Assembly: GCA_013361015.1 (NCBI GenBank)
Contig: JABWAN010000236.1
Span: 1-7,519 of the forward strand
Direction: 5' to 3'
Source: Candidatus Zhuqueibacterota bacterium
GTDB taxonomy: Bacteria; Zhuqueibacterota; Zhuqueibacteria; Zhuqueibacterales; Zhuqueibacteraceae
DNA: 7,519 nucleotides
Made by a program: the position numbers and the translations under genes. The notes beneath the pieces are model-generated. The model did not search any database. It was not told where the DNA came from and was given only the letters and a program-made list of their open reading frames with translations. Of this stretch, positions 7,254 through 7,519 are shown piece by piece. Positions within the stretch are counted from its first letter, which is position 1. Each line of letters starts with the position of its first letter.

Positions 7254-7454
7254 TTTGAAGAGATGAAATTCCGCTGCTCGGGAGAAGTGCGTTGGGCGTG
7301 TCCGATTAGGATCGCCAGCGCGTCGAGGCTTTTGCTTTTTGAAATCTGCGCAGCGCTTTGAGTCACCTCGCGCGAAGCGATACAGGTGAGATAAACAAGC
7401 AAAGATGAACCCTGGGTGAAGCAGCGCCAGAACATAAAAAAGGGAAGCTGAACG
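7254..7454 (+). other. Gap 3: 201-bp intergenic stretch
   Basis: No supported gene. A 32-residue ORF (7263-7361, beginning MKFRCSGEVRW) is open but lacks a properly spaced ribosome-binding site. A hairpin is formed by TCACCT (7363-7368) and AGGTGA (7384-7389), with an inner CGC/GCG pair (7369-7371, 7377-7379). No T-run follows, so it is not an obvious terminator. The sequence does not visibly resemble gaps 1 or 2. I see no confident promoter. Confidence 0.5.
7442..7447 (+). promoter_or_regulatory. Shine-Dalgarno sequence of permease D
   Basis: GGGAAG ends 7 nt before the ATG at 7455 and follows an A-run. It supports 7455 as the start of the last gene, whose first residues match the paralogues. 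Confidence 0.6.
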
Positions 7455-7519
7455 ATGTTCAAAAACTATTTCAAAACCGCCGTGCGTCACCTGCTTCGTC
7501 ACAAAGCGATTGCGATGAT
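7455..7519 (+). CDS. Permease D: start of a fourth FtsX/MacB-type permease, 3'-truncated by window edge
   Basis: Only 21 complete codons are present: MFKNYFKTAVRHLLRHKAIAM. They align directly with the N-termini of permease B (MFRNYLKIALRNLLRHKGYS) and C (MLRNYVKIALRNLRKNPAYA): a short amphipathic, basic cytoplasmic stretch just before TM1. The GGGAAG ribosome-binding site, the same orientation and a gap of similar length to the others all fit a further unit of the array. The rest of the gene, and whether it is intact, cannot be seen. Identification rests on a short but distinctive match. Confidence 0.8.
   Translation, partial: MFKNYFKTAVRHLLRHKAIAM

Noticed and set aside
6339..7502. Long antisense ORF of 387 codons opposite permease C and gap 3
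   Set aside because: It is rich in Arg, Gln, His and Glu with no TM or domain signal, and it mirrors a confidently coding gene. Such antisense frames are common opposite GC-rich genes.
1..7519. Assigning the genes to macB, lolC/lolE or the acidobacterial ADOP family by name
   Set aside because: MacB carries its own ATPase domain and four TMs; LolC/E have one four-TM unit; ADOP N-termini differ from those here. Only the broader MacB_PCD/FtsX permease class is supported.

Overview
The window lies inside a tandem array of paralogous ABC-transporter permease genes, all on the + strand. Two genes are complete (2229-4649 and 4845-7253). A third runs in from the left edge and ends at 2090. A fourth starts at 7455 and is cut after 21 codons by the right edge. 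All four products share one architecture: the large permease type with MacB-like periplasmic domains (MacB_PCD) and FtsX domains, about 800 residues, built as two fused halves. Each half has one TM helix, a periplasmic domain, then three TM helices, giving eight TM helices in total. The window holds no ATP-binding subunit, membrane-fusion protein, outer-membrane channel, regulator or RNA gene, so the ATPase partner must be encoded elsewhere.

Layout: permease A (1-2090, 5' end missing, about 112 residues outside the window); gap 1 (2091-2228) with nested inverted repeats; permease B (2229-4649, strong GGAGG ribosome-binding site); gap 2 (4650-4844) with short ORFs leading into the next start; permease C (4845-7253); gap 3 (7254-7454); permease D (from 7455, partial). 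The gaps are 138-201 bp and show no convincing intrinsic terminator, so read-through as one transcript is plausible but unproven.

The paralogues are well diverged overall. They are almost identical in the second FtsX cytoplasmic segment (RTKEIGxRKVLGAS) and in a WLQxFAYRI motif before the last TM helix, while the periplasmic domains differ most. The simplest reading is that the copies keep a common ATPase-docking surface and have diversified their periplasmic side. Their function and substrate cannot be read from the sequence.

Organism: base composition is moderately GC-rich by eye. Large permeases beginning MFRNYLKIALRNL and ending NPVEALRYE are common in Bacteroidota and related FCB-group lineages (for example Calditrichota or KSB1-like genomes) and are also seen in some Acidobacteriota. 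A free-living environmental bacterium of that kind is the best guess, with low confidence. I see no mobile element, CRISPR array or phage gene, and no clearly new system. The most unusual points are the orphan tandem array itself and the structured gaps between its genes.
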